From Vulcanimicrobiota bacterium (lineage in GTDB: Bacteria; Eremiobacterota; Eremiobacteria; Baltobacterales; Baltobacteraceae): a DNA stretch of 7,035 nt. Below the pieces are notes generated by a model. It saw only the letters and a program-made list of their open reading frames with translations. It searched no databases and was not told where the DNA came from. Positions 6,496-7,035 of the stretch are shown piece after piece (the first letter of the stretch is position 1; each line of letters begins with the position of its first letter). Made by a program: the position numbers and the translations under genes. Location: contig JASHZC010000157.1 in the NCBI GenBank assembly GCA_030042755.1, positions 1-7,035 on the forward strand, in the 5' to 3' direction.

Positions 6496-6511
6496 CAAGT
6501 GTGTACTTGCA
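6494..6511. promoter_or_regulatory. Operator-like palindrome, downstream copy
   Basis: TGCAAGTGTGTACTTGCA is an inverted repeat with 7-bp arms (TGCAAGT/ACTTGCA) around a 4-bp centre. It begins 5 bp downstream of the candidate -10 box, so it would cover the transcription start. It matches the copy at 6541-6558 at 17 of 18 positions in inverted orientation. Size and symmetry suit a TetR-family dimer; the TetR encoded in this operon is the natural candidate, by inference. Confidence 0.65.
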
Positions 6512-6516
6512 CGCGT

Positions 6517-6545
6517 AGGATACCACAGCCGGGCGCTGCATGCAA
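6517..6545 (-). promoter_or_regulatory. Candidate sigma70-type promoter of the efflux operon
   Basis: On the minus strand, TTGCAT (6545-6540) is followed after exactly 17 bp by TATCCT (6522-6517). The latter is preceded by TGG, an extended -10 (TGn) motif. The -35 match is weak (TTG only) and the -10 matches 4 of 6. The -35 lies inside the upstream operator and the start point would fall at or in the downstream operator, about 40 nt before the STAS start codon. This is a repressible layout. The call rests on position and spacing and has not been tested. Confidence 0.5.
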
Positions 6546-6558
6546 GTACACACATGCA
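6541..6558. promoter_or_regulatory. Operator-like palindrome, upstream copy
   Basis: TGCAAGTACACACATGCA is the reverse complement of the copy at 6494-6511 with one change, which weakens one half-site. The centres are 47 bp apart. This copy overlaps the candidate -35 box. Two such sites around one promoter suggest cooperative repression or a short looped complex. Confidence 0.62.
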
Positions 6559-6574
6559 CCCCCATCGGGCAATG

Positions 6575-6602
6575 AAAAGAGCCGGGCGGGCGCCCGGCTC
6601 TT
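6575..6602 (-). terminator. Intrinsic terminator of the upstream lipoprotein gene
   Basis: Positions 6578-6588 pair perfectly with 6591-6601 (AGAGCCGGGCG and its complement). On the minus strand the stem runs into TTTTCATT. It begins about 20 bp after the lipoprotein stop codon. It separates that gene from the efflux operon, so the operon needs its own promoter in the 70 bp that follow. On the plus strand the T-run is too short for a convincing two-way terminator. Confidence 0.85.
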
Positions 6603-6621
6603 CTGCGAAGGTTCCGGCAGG

Positions 6622-7035
6622 CTACATGCTGCTGCTCGAGTTGGAGCTCGAGCCGCGCATGCTCTTGTGGTTGGGGTATCTGCGGCCCTGCATTCCGGCG
6701 GCGCGGAAGCCTTGCTTCGATGCATCCGCAGGACACATGTACTCGCCGTGCCTTGTCTTGCCGTAGAGCGGATCGCCTGGCAGATGATAGACCTTGGTAC
6801 GCGGATTCGCCCAAACCGGCTGCACCGCTCCGCAATGAAGAGTGGCCGGGATAGCAGCGGCTACTCTCGACATGGCGCCTCCGGCGCCGGCGGCCATGTT
6901 CCCCGCCGCGCTAGCCATCGCATTTCCCGCGCCGGCCGCCGCCGTAGCAGCCGCGTTTGCCGCATTGTTCGCGGCGTTCTGAGCATTATTGCCACCGCCG
7001 CCGCAAGCGGCCAGCGCACCGATTAGGAGAATCGT
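6622..7035 (-). CDS. Putative lipoprotein with low-complexity linker and a C-terminal Tyr/His/Cys domain (5' end outside window)
   Basis: The frame is open to the right edge, so the true start lies beyond 7035; 137 residues are visible. The first eleven, TILLIGALAAC, are the end of a lipoprotein signal peptide with a lipobox (LAAC), giving a lipidated Cys. A low-complexity Ala/Asn/Gly stretch of about 45 residues follows. A compact domain comes next, CGAVQPVWANPRTKVYH (68-84), PGDPLYGKTRHGEYMC (86-101) and ADASKQGFRAAG (103-114), then a Ser-rich tail. The pattern of 'PVW.N..t.vYH..G..yYGkT..GeYM...dA...GfR' occurs in many small secreted proteins of unclear function, and resembles in outline the Ada metal-binding-like fold. 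Here two Cys and several His could bind metal, which is an inference. Taking the internal ATG at 6918 as the start would lose the signal peptide. It is followed by a terminator and is probably a separate transcript. Confidence 0.8.
   Translation of the reverse strand, partial: TILLIGALAACGGGGNNAQNAANNAANAAATAAAGAGNAMASAAGNMAAGAGGAMSRVAAAIPATLHCGAVQPVWANPRTKVYHLPGDPLYGKTRHGEYMCPADASKQGFRAAGMQGRRYPNHKSMRGSSSNSSSSM

Noticed and set aside
6473..6835. N-terminal extension of the STAS gene to an upstream start
   Set aside because: The extension would read through the operators, promoter and terminator and then antisense to the lipoprotein gene. The STAS domain begins naturally just after the ATG at 6472.
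6622..6918. Start of the lipoprotein gene at the internal ATG 6918
   Set aside because: The frame stays open to 7035 and upstream codons encode the end of a lipoprotein signal peptide with a lipobox, so the real start is outside the window.
1..7035. CRISPR array, insertion sequence transposase, or phage genes
   Set aside because: No regularly spaced repeats, no transposase or integrase frame and no phage structural gene are visible; the window is almost filled by the operon.

Overview
The window reads as one compact efflux operon on the minus strand of a diderm (Gram-negative-type) bacterium, with a second, partial gene upstream of it. Base composition is GC-rich by eye, in the high fifties percent. 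A TolC-family outer membrane channel and a LolA/LppX-like periplasmic protein both point to a two-membrane envelope. The protein style is compatible with an environmental phylum such as Eremiobacterota/Vulcanimicrobiota or an acidobacterium, but that is a guess; no rRNA or marker gene is present.

Layout in the direction of transcription (right to left). At 7035-6622 lies the 3' part of a lipoprotein gene whose start is outside the window; it ends in a strong intrinsic terminator (6602-6575). A roughly 100-bp control region follows. It holds two near-identical 18-bp palindromes in inverted orientation, which bracket a candidate extended -10 promoter. Then come tightly packed genes: a 93-aa STAS-domain protein (6472-6191), a LolA-like exported protein (6194-5523), a TetR-family regulator (5526-4912), an EmrA-type membrane fusion protein (4911-3649), an EmrB-type 14-helix MFS pump (3628-2093), a TolC-type outer membrane factor (2083-359), and a 41-aa Arg-rich small protein (362-237) that overlaps the tolC-like stop codon. 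Junctions are ATGA overlaps (three), an abutting TAA-ATG, and gaps of 20 and 9 bp, so one polycistronic mRNA is very likely.

Function. The MFS pump, fusion protein and outer membrane factor together form a complete EmrAB-TolC-like tripartite exporter. The TetR protein is the obvious local repressor, and the paired palindromes are its most likely operators, which would give autoregulated, drug- or metabolite-inducible efflux. The unusual part is the two leading genes. The STAS protein has Asp where anti-anti-sigma factors carry the phosphorylatable Ser, and the LolA-like protein suggests lipid or lipoprotein handling. Their presence hints that the pump is tied to envelope lipid homeostasis or export of a hydrophobic compound.

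The left end (1-236) holds no convincing gene apart from the end of the small ORF's surroundings. It is dominated by a 152-bp three-armed inverted repeat (77-228), 8 bp beyond the small-protein stop codon, followed by an AT-rich stretch with two short palindromes.
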